Both the position numbers and the translations under genes were made by a program. Below the pieces are notes generated by a model. The model ran no database searches and had not been told where the DNA came from. It saw only the letters and a program-made list of their open reading frames with translations. Below, one piece after another: positions 1-5,479 of a stretch of 6,405 nucleotides of DNA (its first letter is position 1; the number at the start of each line of letters is the position of its first letter). The DNA is from Bacillota bacterium (lineage in GTDB: Bacteria > Bacillota_B > Desulfitobacteriia > Desulfitobacteriales > Desulfitobacteriaceae). The stretch lies in the NCBI GenBank assembly GCA_021779415.1, contig JAJYAS010000213.1, positions 1 through 6,405 on the forward strand, in the 5' to 3' direction.

Positions 1-133
1 CTCCTCGAACGAGGATTGCCATATCCCGGGGAGCATTTCCTTTGTTCCTTCTGTGGTTGGGCTTCTAATAGCTGGGGAAGTAATACGAGATTTATTGCAA
101 GGTTCCGAACGGAAAGCATGATAGGTTCAATGT
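1..133. other. No supported gene (window edge)
   Basis: This stretch lies downstream of the DUF5317 gene. A plus-strand frame is open from base 1 to a stop near 186, and a minus-strand frame is open from an ATG at 117-119 out of the window. Neither has a ribosome binding site or a recognisable protein sequence. Two short palindromes are visible, TCCTCGAACGAGGA at 2-15 and TTCCGAACGGAA at 103-114. Neither is followed by a T-run, so I do not call them terminators. Confidence 0.5.
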
Positions 134-667
134 CTAAAGGCGTTTTTGCGTCTTGTAAACCAAGAGAAAAATACCTATATCAATAAGAACGTCCCCGATA
201 CTGAACACTTGTTTTCCCAGTCCCGGAATAGCCAGATAGAAGCGGTCCGCTAAGAAGCTCAGGTGAGTCATTGAGGTCATCAGCCCATGAGTACCCATCC
301 CCTCTAGCAATGCTTTGCGGCTTTGCTCCGGGAGAAACAACGGATCGACTGGCATTACGCCTCCGTTCAAGGCAATTACGAGGGTATTAAGCAGAATACC
401 GAAGGTCAGCCAACGCATACCTGGTAAGGAAATATTGCGATAAGTAAAGAATAACAATAAAAAGTAGGACCCTGTACCTAGCAACTGGAGCAGCCAACTT
501 GGGCCAAAACCAATTCCATGAACAGCTGCCCAATAAAGGCCACCCTGTATTATAAGTGCTACTGGGACTAGCCAAGAATCCCGAAGGACGAGCTCTCCCA
601 GGCGACTTATTTTTCCCCCTCTTAAAAAACCAAATATTAATGCTACAATCAGCGTTTCTATGAGCAT
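134..667 (-). CDS. DUF5317 family integral membrane protein
   Basis: This 177-residue, very hydrophobic protein has about five predicted membrane segments (roughly residues 2-16, 32-50, 57-75, 85-101 and 156-171). It matches the pattern I associate with DUF5317: an N-terminal LIETLIVALIFGFLRGGKI segment with GG after the first helix, NGGVMPV at 101-107, conserved-looking His127 and His135 with LSFLADRF following, and FSIGDVLIDIGIF at 155-167. The biochemical role of the family is unknown to me. The ATG at 665-667 is preceded by AGAGGTG at suitable spacing. The gene starts 19 nt after the stop of the HD-GYP gene, so the two are very likely co-transcribed. No terminator is visible downstream within the window. 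The family assignment is from memory of motifs; no function is implied. Confidence 0.85.
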   Translation of the reverse strand: MLIETLIVALIFGFLRGGKISRLGELVLRDSWLVPVALIIQGGLYWAAVHGIGFGPSWLLQLLGTGSYFLLLFFTYRNISLPGMRWLTFGILLNTLVIALNGGVMPVDPLFLPEQSRKALLEGMGTHGLMTSMTHLSFLADRFYLAIPGLGKQVFSIGDVLIDIGIFLLVYKTQKRL

Positions 668-686
668 GCTTCACCTCTTTAACAAC

Positions 687-1964
687 CTAAACAATGAAAG
701 CAACTTTTCCTGGATCAGTACCAGCCGTCCGCTCTATCATTTCATTTGTGACCACTTTGCAAAATATTTCTACGATTTCAGGATCCAATTGGGTACCAGC
801 GACTCTTTTAAGCTCAGCAATGGCCTCGTCATGTGTACTGCCTTTACGATAACTTCGATCCGATGTAATCGCATCATATGTATCTGCTACAGCAATGATC
901 CGGGATTCTAAGGGGATTTCTATCCCTTTAATTCCATCCGGATAGCCATTCCCGTCAATACGTTCATGGTGATGACGTACCACAAGTCCTATATCAAACA
1001 AAAATTTAATACTTTTGATGATTGTTTGCCCCATAACTGGATGACTGCGAATAACTTCCCACTCTGAATCCAGCAGTTTCCCCTCTTTATTGAGGATAAT
1101 TTCGCTTACCCCGATCTTGCCTACGTCATGCAACACCGCAGCATATTTAAGGGACTGAATCTTGTCGTCACTCATTTCGAGTCCTTCCGCAATAGCAACC
1201 GCCAGTTTCCCGACTCTTTCAGAATGCCCACTAGTGTATGTGTCTTTAGCTTCAAGGGCCTGAACCAAGGCTTCGACCGTGCTAAGATAATTTTCTCGCA
1301 TGTCAACATAAAGTTGAAAAGCATGGCGACAAGCTAGAAGTGGAATAAAGAGCAAAAATAGTCCTAGCGCACCCCAATTTTTGTAGAGCAAAGCCAATAG
1401 AAATCCAAGAGGAACAAGGGCAAGGGAGTTAGGCGCAGACCAACGAAAATTACTAACCCATATTGACCAAGCTGATTTATTCAACATTGCTCCTAAAGCA
1501 AATGAGACCATGCTGATATTTATAACCAAAAAAACAAAGGCAACTGTTAAATAAAGCAAAGCCGATTTCCAATCAAATTGAAAAGAAGTAAGTTTAAAAA
1601 AGTTCATAACTAAATATGATGCCGCTAAGGACAAGACATATTGCGAAGCATTAAACACTCGCTTATAAAGAGGTCCCTCACCCCAAAAAAGCAGACCAGA
1701 CAAAGCCATTGCTGTCAGTGCCACTCCCAAGGGAAATAAGATTAGAGCAGAAAGGAAAATAGGATAGCTAACAGTCACGTACCCCCCTTTTGGCAGGGCA
1801 ACCGGTAAGGACTCACTGGCAATCCCGAGCATCCCAAAAATCAAAACATGAATTAGTAGTATTTTATTCCAATCAGTATGAAGGATATTCCACGTTAAAA
1901 ATATCATGGCAGAGACGGTTACTAGTATGAAAAATAGTTTGAATTTTTTGGGTAGACTTCCCAT
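687..1964 (-). CDS. Membrane-anchored HD-GYP domain phosphodiesterase
   Basis: This 425-residue protein has an N-terminal membrane module of about seven hydrophobic segments (roughly residues 9-27, 34-50, 65-92, 107-123, 135-160, 180-194 and 196-212). A short linker (about 213-235) leads to a C-terminal HD-GYP domain. The HD-GYP signature is intact: GHSERV with His247, the HDVGK motif with His279, Asp280 and Lys283, His308, HHERIDGNGYP at 332-342, and Asp361 in the VADTYDAITSDRSYR segment. HD-GYP proteins of this type hydrolyse cyclic di-GMP (or related cyclic dinucleotides) in the cytoplasm; the membrane part probably senses or anchors. The ATG at 1962-1964 follows AAGAGGTGG (1968-1976). Upstream lies the inverted-repeat element at 1983-2217, whose arm ends 6 bp before this ribosome binding site; the DUF5317 gene follows 19 nt downstream. 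Catalytic competence is inferred from motifs, and the exact substrate is not shown. Confidence 0.93.
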   Translation of the reverse strand: MGSLPKKFKLFFILVTVSAMIFLTWNILHTDWNKILLIHVLIFGMLGIASESLPVALPKGGYVTVSYPIFLSALILFPLGVALTAMALSGLLFWGEGPLYKRVFNASQYVLSLAASYLVMNFFKLTSFQFDWKSALLYLTVAFVFLVINISMVSFALGAMLNKSAWSIWVSNFRWSAPNSLALVPLGFLLALLYKNWGALGLFLLFIPLLACRHAFQLYVDMRENYLSTVEALVQALEAKDTYTSGHSERVGKLAVAIAEGLEMSDDKIQSLKYAAVLHDVGKIGVSEIILNKEGKLLDSEWEVIRSHPVMGQTIIKSIKFLFDIGLVVRHHHERIDGNGYPDGIKGIEIPLESRIIAVADTYDAITSDRSYRKGSTHDEAIAELKRVAGTQLDPEIVEIFCKVVTNEMIERTAGTDPGKVAFIV

Positions 1965-2002
1965 TTTCCACCTCTTATATAGTTTGGCCGACTACTTTAC
2001 AA

Positions 2003-2077
2003 TTAGATTCTGTGCATTGCGCCACCGGCGAGAACGAGAGTGAAAAGAATAGTAATTACTTTAAATAATTTACTCAT
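2003..2077 (-). CDS. Putative 24-aa hydrophobic peptide (leader or small membrane peptide)
   Basis: This is a 24-codon ORF starting at ATG 2077-2075 and ending with TAA at 2005-2003. Its Shine-Dalgarno AAGGAGGT (2093-2086) is the best in the window, with 8 nt to the ATG. The peptide begins MSKLFKV, has a hydrophobic core ITILFTLVLAGG, and ends AMHRI. It resembles a signal peptide or a single short membrane helix with a positively charged N-terminus. It contains no cysteine, which argues against an AgrD-type cyclic lactone precursor, and no agrB-like gene is in the window. The Shine-Dalgarno is embedded in a hairpin (2080-2124) and the stop codon lies inside the 3' arm of the closing helix, so a translating ribosome would open that helix. 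It may therefore be a leader peptide controlling the downstream HD-GYP gene. I do not recognise a family; coding is plausible but unproven. Confidence 0.5.
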   Translation of the reverse strand: MSKLFKVITILFTLVLAGGAMHRI

Positions 2078-2079
2078 TT

Positions 2080-2124
2080 GCGGTAACCTCCTTGATTTTT
2101 TTTATCAAAGGTACAGTTATCCGC
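2080..2124 (-). promoter_or_regulatory. Hairpin sequestering the small ORF's ribosome binding site
   Basis: In the minus-strand transcript, bases 2124-2104 pair with 2096-2080 around a loop of seven A. Helices are GCGG with CCGC, a one-base bulge (A2120), TAAC with GTTA, a small internal loop, CC with GG, a one-base bulge, and TTGAT with ATCAA: 15 base pairs in all. The entire AAGGAGGT Shine-Dalgarno (2093-2086) sits in the 3' strand and the ATG starts 2 nt beyond the helix. This geometry suggests conditional translation of the 24-codon ORF. No known riboswitch aptamer was recognised; in particular I see no GEMM (c-di-GMP-I) core. Confidence 0.6.
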
Positions 2125-2163
2125 TTCGCTCTTATTCCGTTCCGCTGTTTTTTCCGCTTCGCT
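2114..2163 (-). repeat. Three degenerate 17-nt tandem repeats
   Basis: Read on the minus strand, three adjacent units occur: AGCGAAGCGGAAAAAAC (2163-2147), AGCGGAACGGAATAAG (2146-2131) and AGCGAAGCGGATAACTG (2130-2114). The first and third share AGCGAAGCGGA exactly. The third unit supplies the 5' strand of the ribosome-binding-site hairpin and the first and second contribute to the hairpin at 2145-2182, so the repeats are woven into the predicted RNA fold. Whether they are protein-binding sites, RNA structural units or an interspersed repeat is unknown. Confidence 0.6.
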
Positions 2164-2182
2164 AAGTAGGGAATTAAAACAG
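2145..2182 (-). promoter_or_regulatory. Internal RNA hairpin of the intergenic element
   Basis: In the minus-strand transcript CTGTTTT (2182-2176), a two-base AA bulge and TTCC (2173-2170) pair with GGAA and AAAACAG (2155-2145), giving 11 base pairs around a 14-nt loop. Together with the outer closing helix and the ribosome-binding-site hairpin this makes a compact multi-branch fold. There is no T-run, so it is not an intrinsic terminator. The fold was drawn by hand from complementarity only. Confidence 0.45.
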
Positions 2183-2226
2183 AGTTTCAAATCTAATTGT
2201 TAGGTAAGTCGGCCAAAGTCTGCAAA

Positions 2227-2877
2227 TTAATTGTCTCTGAGAAACTTTAGTTTCCTATTGACTGCATCAAGAGTTGCCTTAACGACAGCCTCCCGATCAT
2301 CGTTTCTAACCAAAGCACAGCCTGTCAGTGTTTGTTCGCCTGTAGGGGTAATCAACGTTATGGAGACTAAAGCAATTTGTTGCTTAGCAAGCTGTGTAAC
2401 TCCAACATCGTCGGTGACGAAGAGAAGTGTATCTGAGGTCAGAGGATTAAGTGCTTTAAGCGTTGCTTCAGCAAAAAGACGTAGCTTATTATTCGAAGAG
2501 GAGGGACCTTGGGCCACCCCTTCAAGCTTATCCCCCGCTAACAATTCCACCTTTACTTCTGCCATCCCATTAACCGTACTATGTGTCAATCCCACTAATT
2601 TGGGTCTTTTTGATACAATTGTCGCTATAGGTACTTCCTCTTCATCGTCCACTTGGGCAACACTAATCTTCTTATGGTCTATTTGTACATCATATTGGGC
2701 TATCAAGATTGACTCGACATCCCTTACAATTTGCTTAGGTGCCCTTCCTGAATGGGAAAGAATGTGAACTTCTTCAATTTCTCCTTGGTTATTAACATTG
2801 ATCCGAGCCGCTATGACAGATTTAATTTGCTTAATAGCTTGCTCTAAGTCTTGGATTGAACAAGGCATATTTGACAT
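2227..2877 (-). CDS. Conserved-looking protein of unknown function, 216 aa
   Basis: This soluble-looking protein has no signal peptide or membrane segment. The N-terminal part (about 8-75) has an alpha/beta pattern: a helix (residues 8-23), a strand ARINVNN, a strand EIEEVHILSH, then RAPKQIVRDVESIL and VQIDHKKISVAQV. An acidic linker with DDEEE (77-81) follows. The second part (about 92-216) is another alpha/beta region containing LRLFAEATLKALNPL (132-146), a strand-rich middle, TGCALVRNDDREAVVKATL (185-203) and NRKLKFL near the end. I cannot name a family, although the text reads like a conserved clostridial protein rather than random ORF. The ATG at 2875-2877 follows GAGGAG with 7 nt spacing. 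It is the first gene of the probable operon with HD-GYP and DUF5317, linked to them across the inverted-repeat element. Function is unknown; a link to c-di-GMP signalling rests on neighbourhood only. Confidence 0.85.
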   Translation of the reverse strand: MSNMPCSIQDLEQAIKQIKSVIAARINVNNQGEIEEVHILSHSGRAPKQIVRDVESILIAQYDVQIDHKKISVAQVDDEEEVPIATIVSKRPKLVGLTHSTVNGMAEVKVELLAGDKLEGVAQGPSSSNNKLRLFAEATLKALNPLTSDTLLFVTDDVGVTQLAKQQIALVSITLITPTGEQTLTGCALVRNDDREAVVKATLDAVNRKLKFLRDN

Positions 2878-2911
2878 GAAAACACTCCTCGGTATTTTAA
2901 AATAATGCCCT

Positions 2912-2933
2912 TACTTTATACTGTACTAAAGTA
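2912..2933. promoter_or_regulatory. Inverted repeat in possible promoter of the 216-aa gene
   Basis: TACTTTA (2912-2918) and TAAAGTA (2927-2933) are perfect 7-bp inverted arms with an 8-bp spacer, located 35-56 bp upstream of the 216-aa gene's start. On the minus strand the repeat contains TATAAA (2920-2915), a reasonable -10 element; no good -35 is visible at 16-18 bp. It may be an operator overlapping a promoter, but the local sequence is AT-rich and chance is possible. Confidence 0.3.
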
Positions 2934-3082
2934 TTTTCGACGTTTAATGATGTATTCCTTCCTACATTCTGGCAACATGGTTAAAACTCTTAATTTTCTT
3001 CTTTGTTTTCCATAATTTATGATATTATTTTAAGCTTATAGTTATACTTTTCACCATGATTCATGAATTAATAAGCAAGACC
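2934..3082. other. AT-rich intergenic spacer
   Basis: This spacer lies between the hcp terminator and the start region of the 216-aa gene. It holds short ORFs only (for example 20 codons on the minus strand from 2978 and 22 codons on the plus strand from 2948), none with a convincing ribosome binding site. A 10-bp palindrome ATTCATGAAT occurs at 3059-3068. I see no RNA gene in it. Confidence 0.5.
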
Positions 3083-3110
3083 AAAAAAGACTACCTCGCG
3101 AAAGGTAGCC
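3083..3110 (-). terminator. Intrinsic terminator of hcp
   Basis: In the minus-strand transcript GGCTACCT (3110-3103) pairs with AGGTAGTC (3096-3089): eight base pairs with one G-U wobble around a six-base loop, followed immediately by six T (3088-3083). It lies 31 nt after the hcp stop codon. This is a textbook rho-independent terminator and it insulates the downstream 216-aa/HD-GYP/DUF5317 operon from hcp. Confidence 0.9.
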
Positions 3111-3140
3111 TCTAAGGTTTAGGTTCAATCTTTTGAGCTG

Positions 3141-4784
3141 TTAGGCCATGAACATTTTAACATCATCTTCAACATTTGTGATGCCTGCGATACCAAAGTT
3201 CTCAACCAAGACTTTAACTACATTAGGAGACAAGAAGCCCGGTAAAGTTGGTCCTAAGTGAATATTTTTAACACCTAAGTGGAGAAGTGCTAATAAAACA
3301 ATGACTGCCTTTTGCTCGTACCAAGCGATGTTATATGAGATAGGAAGTTGGTTGATATCTTCCAAACCGAACACTTCTTTAAGTTTTAAGGCGATAACGG
3401 CTAAGGAATAGGAGTCATTACATTGTCCAGCATCAAGAACTCTTGGAATTCCGCCAATGTCCCCTAGGTTCAGTTTGTTATATTTGTACTTTGCACATCC
3501 TGCCGTGAGAATGATAGTATCCTGAGGCAATGCCTTGGCGAAATCAGCGTAATAATCACGGCTTTTCATGCGACCGTCACAGCCTGCCATGACGAAGAAG
3601 CGCTTAATGGCTCCCGACTTAACAGCAGCGACAACTTTATCCGCAAGAGCTAAGACCTGATTGTGAGCAAACCCGCCGATGATTTCACCCGTTTCGATTT
3701 CCGTGGGTGCAGGACAACTTTTGGCATGGGCAATGAGTGCCGAGAAATCCTTAGCCTTTCCATCTTCACGGTCAGCGATGTGCTTAACTCCTTCGAAACC
3801 AACGACACCTGTGGTGTAGACGCGATCTTTGTATGATTCTTTAGGAGGAACAAGGCAGTTGGTCGTTAGGAAAACCGGACCGTTAAAGGAATCAAACTCT
3901 TTATCTTGTTTGTACCAAGCATTCCCGTAGTTACCAACAAAGTTGTCATATTTTTTAAAGGCAGGATAGTAGTGAGCCGGAAGCATTTCACCATGAGTGT
4001 AAACGTCCACTCCGCTTCCCTGGGTTTGGATAAGCAATTCTTCGAGATCTTTCAGATCGTGCCCGCTAATCAATATGGCTGGGTTATTTCGAACTCCGAT
4101 GTTGACTTTTGTGAGCTCTGGGTTACCATAAGTGGTGGTGTTCGCCGTATCCAGGAGTGCCATCACATCAACACCGTATTTTCCTGCTTCTAAGACTAAA
4201 CCAACAAGGTCACCGGCGGCAAGAGAGTCATCTAAGGTGGCTGCTAAGGCCTTTTCGATAAAGGCAAAGATCCCAGCTTCTTTGTGTTCTAAAGTATAGG
4301 CATGTTCAGCATAGGCAGCAATCCCTTTTAAACCGTAGGTCAATAATTCTCTGAGTGAACGAACATCTTCGTTTTCCGTCGCCAAAACACCTACAGCCAC
4401 TGCTTTTTTCTCAAAGTCATCGGCTGGGGCGGACCAAATAGCCGCATCATTTAAGTTTGCTGGAATTGTGCCGCCAGCTTTAATGATTTCTTGTTTGAGC
4501 ATTTCACGAAGAGTAAGACCCTCTTGGATTCTATCTACAAAACGACTTCTGTCGAAATTGGCATTTGTAATCGTACTAAAGAGGCTTTCCATGATAAATT
4601 TATCAACATCCGGGCGAACAATGTTCATAGCACGTGCTTGAACCGCATAAATGGAGATCCCTTTTAAGGTGTAGATCAACAGGTCTTGTAAATTAGCCAC
4701 GTTTTCAGTTTTTCCACAGACCCCTTTAATTGTACAACCGGTTCCTTTGGCAGTTTCTTGACACTGATAACAAAACATACTCAT
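3141..4784 (-). CDS. hcp: Hydroxylamine reductase / hybrid-cluster protein (class I Hcp)
   Basis: This 547-residue protein is full length for the family. The N-terminal cysteines have C-X2-C-X8-C-X5-C spacing (Cys5, Cys8, Cys17, Cys23), typical of class I Hcp from strict anaerobes, where they bind a [4Fe-4S] cluster. All seven hybrid-cluster ligands can be placed: His242 (SGHD), Glu266 (HGEML), Cys310 (TTNC), Cys402 (AGCDGR), Cys430 (TAGC), Cys455 (GQCND) and Glu490 (AWYEQ), with spacing close to that of Desulfovibrio Hcp. The family is cytoplasmic; it reduces hydroxylamine in vitro and is linked in vivo to NO reduction, S-nitrosylation and nitrosative-stress defence. The ATG at 4782-4784 has AGGGGG about 10 nt upstream. 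A strong terminator follows, so it is probably monocistronic. The separate electron-donor gene (hcr) is not adjacent. A CRP/FNR-like palindrome 109 bp upstream probably controls it. Confidence 0.97.
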   Translation of the reverse strand: MSMFCYQCQETAKGTGCTIKGVCGKTENVANLQDLLIYTLKGISIYAVQARAMNIVRPDVDKFIMESLFSTITNANFDRSRFVDRIQEGLTLREMLKQEIIKAGGTIPANLNDAAIWSAPADDFEKKAVAVGVLATENEDVRSLRELLTYGLKGIAAYAEHAYTLEHKEAGIFAFIEKALAATLDDSLAAGDLVGLVLEAGKYGVDVMALLDTANTTTYGNPELTKVNIGVRNNPAILISGHDLKDLEELLIQTQGSGVDVYTHGEMLPAHYYPAFKKYDNFVGNYGNAWYKQDKEFDSFNGPVFLTTNCLVPPKESYKDRVYTTGVVGFEGVKHIADREDGKAKDFSALIAHAKSCPAPTEIETGEIIGGFAHNQVLALADKVVAAVKSGAIKRFFVMAGCDGRMKSRDYYADFAKALPQDTIILTAGCAKYKYNKLNLGDIGGIPRVLDAGQCNDSYSLAVIALKLKEVFGLEDINQLPISYNIAWYEQKAVIVLLALLHLGVKNIHLGPTLPGFLSPNVVKVLVENFGIAGITNVEDDVKMFMA

Positions 4785-4892
4785 TTTTGTTTTCCCCCTG
4801 CATTCTTATTTTTAAATTTGTGTTGCTCAAGTTGACTAAGGTTAGTTTAAATCAAATACGTTTAAAGTACTGTGATTTTAAGGATTCTTTAA

Positions 4893-4910
4893 GTGTGAGA
4901 AAAATCACAC
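4893..4910. promoter_or_regulatory. CRP/FNR-family operator (GTGTGA-N6-TCACAC)
   Basis: A perfect 6-bp inverted repeat with a 6-bp spacer matches the core TGTGA-N6-TCACA recognised by CRP/FNR-type regulators. hcp genes of anaerobes are commonly controlled by such a regulator (HcpR), so a role for hcp is likely. The site is centred 117 bp upstream of the hcp ATG and 72 bp upstream of the carbonic anhydrase ATG. On the minus strand a weak TTAAAG-N17-TACTTT pair (4891-4864) lies just downstream of the site, as might be expected for an activator-dependent promoter. On the plus side the site would overlap the -35 zone of the TATAAT at 4920. Which gene responds, and to which signal, is inferred. 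Confidence 0.7.
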
Positions 4911-4919
4911 CGGATTGTG

Positions 4920-4925
4920 TATAAT
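4920..4925 (+). promoter_or_regulatory. Candidate -10 element for the carbonic anhydrase gene
   Basis: A perfect TATAAT lies 47 bp upstream of the ATG at 4973. The corresponding -35 zone (about 4897-4902) has no TTGACA-like hexamer and falls inside the CRP/FNR-type palindrome at 4893-4910. If this -10 is used, the bound regulator would either repress or act at an unusual position (centre near -30). Confidence 0.45.
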
Positions 4926-4972
4926 AAACATCAACAGTCTTATACATCGATAATTTGTGGGGGTAAACCATC

Positions 4973-5479
4973 ATGCATAACGAACTAGTTAAAAATCCTA
5001 AACTCGCCCAAAGTGTTTTTATTGCTGAAGGGTGTAAAATAGCGGGCGACGTAGAAATCGGTGAACATTCCAGTGTTTGGTATAACTCAGTCATCCGAGG
5101 TGACCTAGCTAAGATTAGTATTGGCAACAGCACGAACGTGCAGGATTTGGTCGTTATCCATGTCAATGAAAATCAGCCCGTTACGATCGAAGACTATGTC
5201 ACGATCGGGCATTCCGCTATTCTGCACGGATGTAAGATTGGTAAAGGATCCCTTGTGGGAATGGGCGCGATTATTCTGGATGGTACCATAATCGCTGAAG
5301 AAACCTCTATTGCTGCTGGGAGCATTGTTTCTGGAAATAAAACCTTTCCCCCACGCGTTCTGCTAATGGGAGCTCCTGCACGAGTCGTGAGAGAACTCAC
5401 TGGTGTGGAGATTGCAGCTATGTACAAGACCGCAGAACGTTATGTTGCTAAGGCCAATGCTCAGAGTCGTCCTCTATGA
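4973..5479 (+). CDS. Gamma-class carbonic anhydrase-like protein (left-handed beta-helix)
   Basis: This 168-residue protein is built of hexapeptide repeats (for example IAGDVEIGEHSSVW and VTIEDYVTIGHSAI) that form a left-handed beta-helix, with a C-terminal alpha-helix (about 145-163). The metal and active-site residues of the gamma-carbonic anhydrase family are present: Arg42 and Asp44 (VIRGD), Gln57 and Asp58 (NVQD), His63 (VIHVN), His80 and His85 (IGHSAILHG). The three His bind Zn or Fe across a trimer interface. The length and the absence of the long acidic loop place it with the short CamH/YrdA/PaaY-like members, some of which have no measured carbonic anhydrase activity, so the reaction (CO2 hydration) is probable but not certain. 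The ATG has TGGGGGT about 9 nt upstream. The gene is divergent from hcp and its last 6 bp overlap the end of the convergent GGDEF/HD-GYP gene. Confidence 0.92.
   Translation: MHNELVKNPKLAQSVFIAEGCKIAGDVEIGEHSSVWYNSVIRGDLAKISIGNSTNVQDLVVIHVNENQPVTIEDYVTIGHSAILHGCKIGKGSLVGMGAIILDGTIIAEETSIAAGSIVSGNKTFPPRVLLMGAPARVVRELTGVEIAAMYKTAERYVAKANAQSRPL

Larger units (their letters stand above)
1983..2217. repeat. Inverted-repeat-bounded intergenic element, 235 bp
   Basis: Two imperfect inverted arms bound the entire gap between the 216-aa gene and the HD-GYP gene. On the plus strand the left arm has TTTGGCCGACT (1983-1993) and ACAATTAGATT (1999-2009). The right arm has their exact complements, AATCTAATTGT (2190-2200) and AGTCGGCCAAA (2207-2217). 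The blocks are separated by 5 nt on the left and 6 nt on the right. The two 11-bp perfect blocks form a long closing helix in a minus-strand transcript. The right arm begins 9 bp after the upstream gene's stop codon and the left arm ends 6 bp before the HD-GYP Shine-Dalgarno. No convincing target-site duplication flanks it and no T-run follows either arm, so neither a transposon nor a terminator is proven. It could be a structured cis-regulatory RNA or a MITE-like repeat. Confidence 0.75.

Noticed and set aside
103..114. TTCCGAACGGAA palindrome as terminator of the DUF5317 gene
   Set aside because: The stem is only 4-5 bp and is not followed by a T-run on the minus strand.
1..119. Minus-strand frame from ATG 119-117 to the window edge as the next operon gene
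   Set aside because: There is no Shine-Dalgarno before the ATG and the 39 visible residues resemble no protein family.
1..186. Plus-strand frame open from the window edge with a CSFC motif
   Set aside because: It has no recognisable family, overlaps the 3' end of the DUF5317 gene on the other strand, and is short enough to be chance; it might be the tail of a gene fragment but this cannot be supported.
2003..2077. AgrD-type cyclic lactone autoinducer precursor
   Set aside because: The peptide has no cysteine and lacks the acidic C-terminal tail, and no AgrB-like gene is in the window.
1983..2217. c-di-GMP riboswitch or intrinsic terminator between the 216-aa gene and HD-GYP
   Set aside because: No GEMM-I core sequence was recognised and neither arm is followed by a T-run; the element is described as structured but unassigned.
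2231..2767. 178-codon plus-strand ORF opposite the 216-aa gene
   Set aside because: It is antisense to a gene with a good ribosome binding site and sensible protein composition; its own product is Ser/Thr-rich and low complexity, as expected of a shadow frame.
2916..2978. 20-codon minus-strand ORF upstream of the 216-aa gene
   Set aside because: No convincing ribosome binding site; it ends inside the putative promoter/operator.
4852..5166. 104-codon minus-strand ORF across the hcp/carbonic anhydrase intergenic region
   Set aside because: It is antisense to the clear gamma-carbonic anhydrase coding sequence and covers the operator/promoter region; the product has no recognisable motifs.
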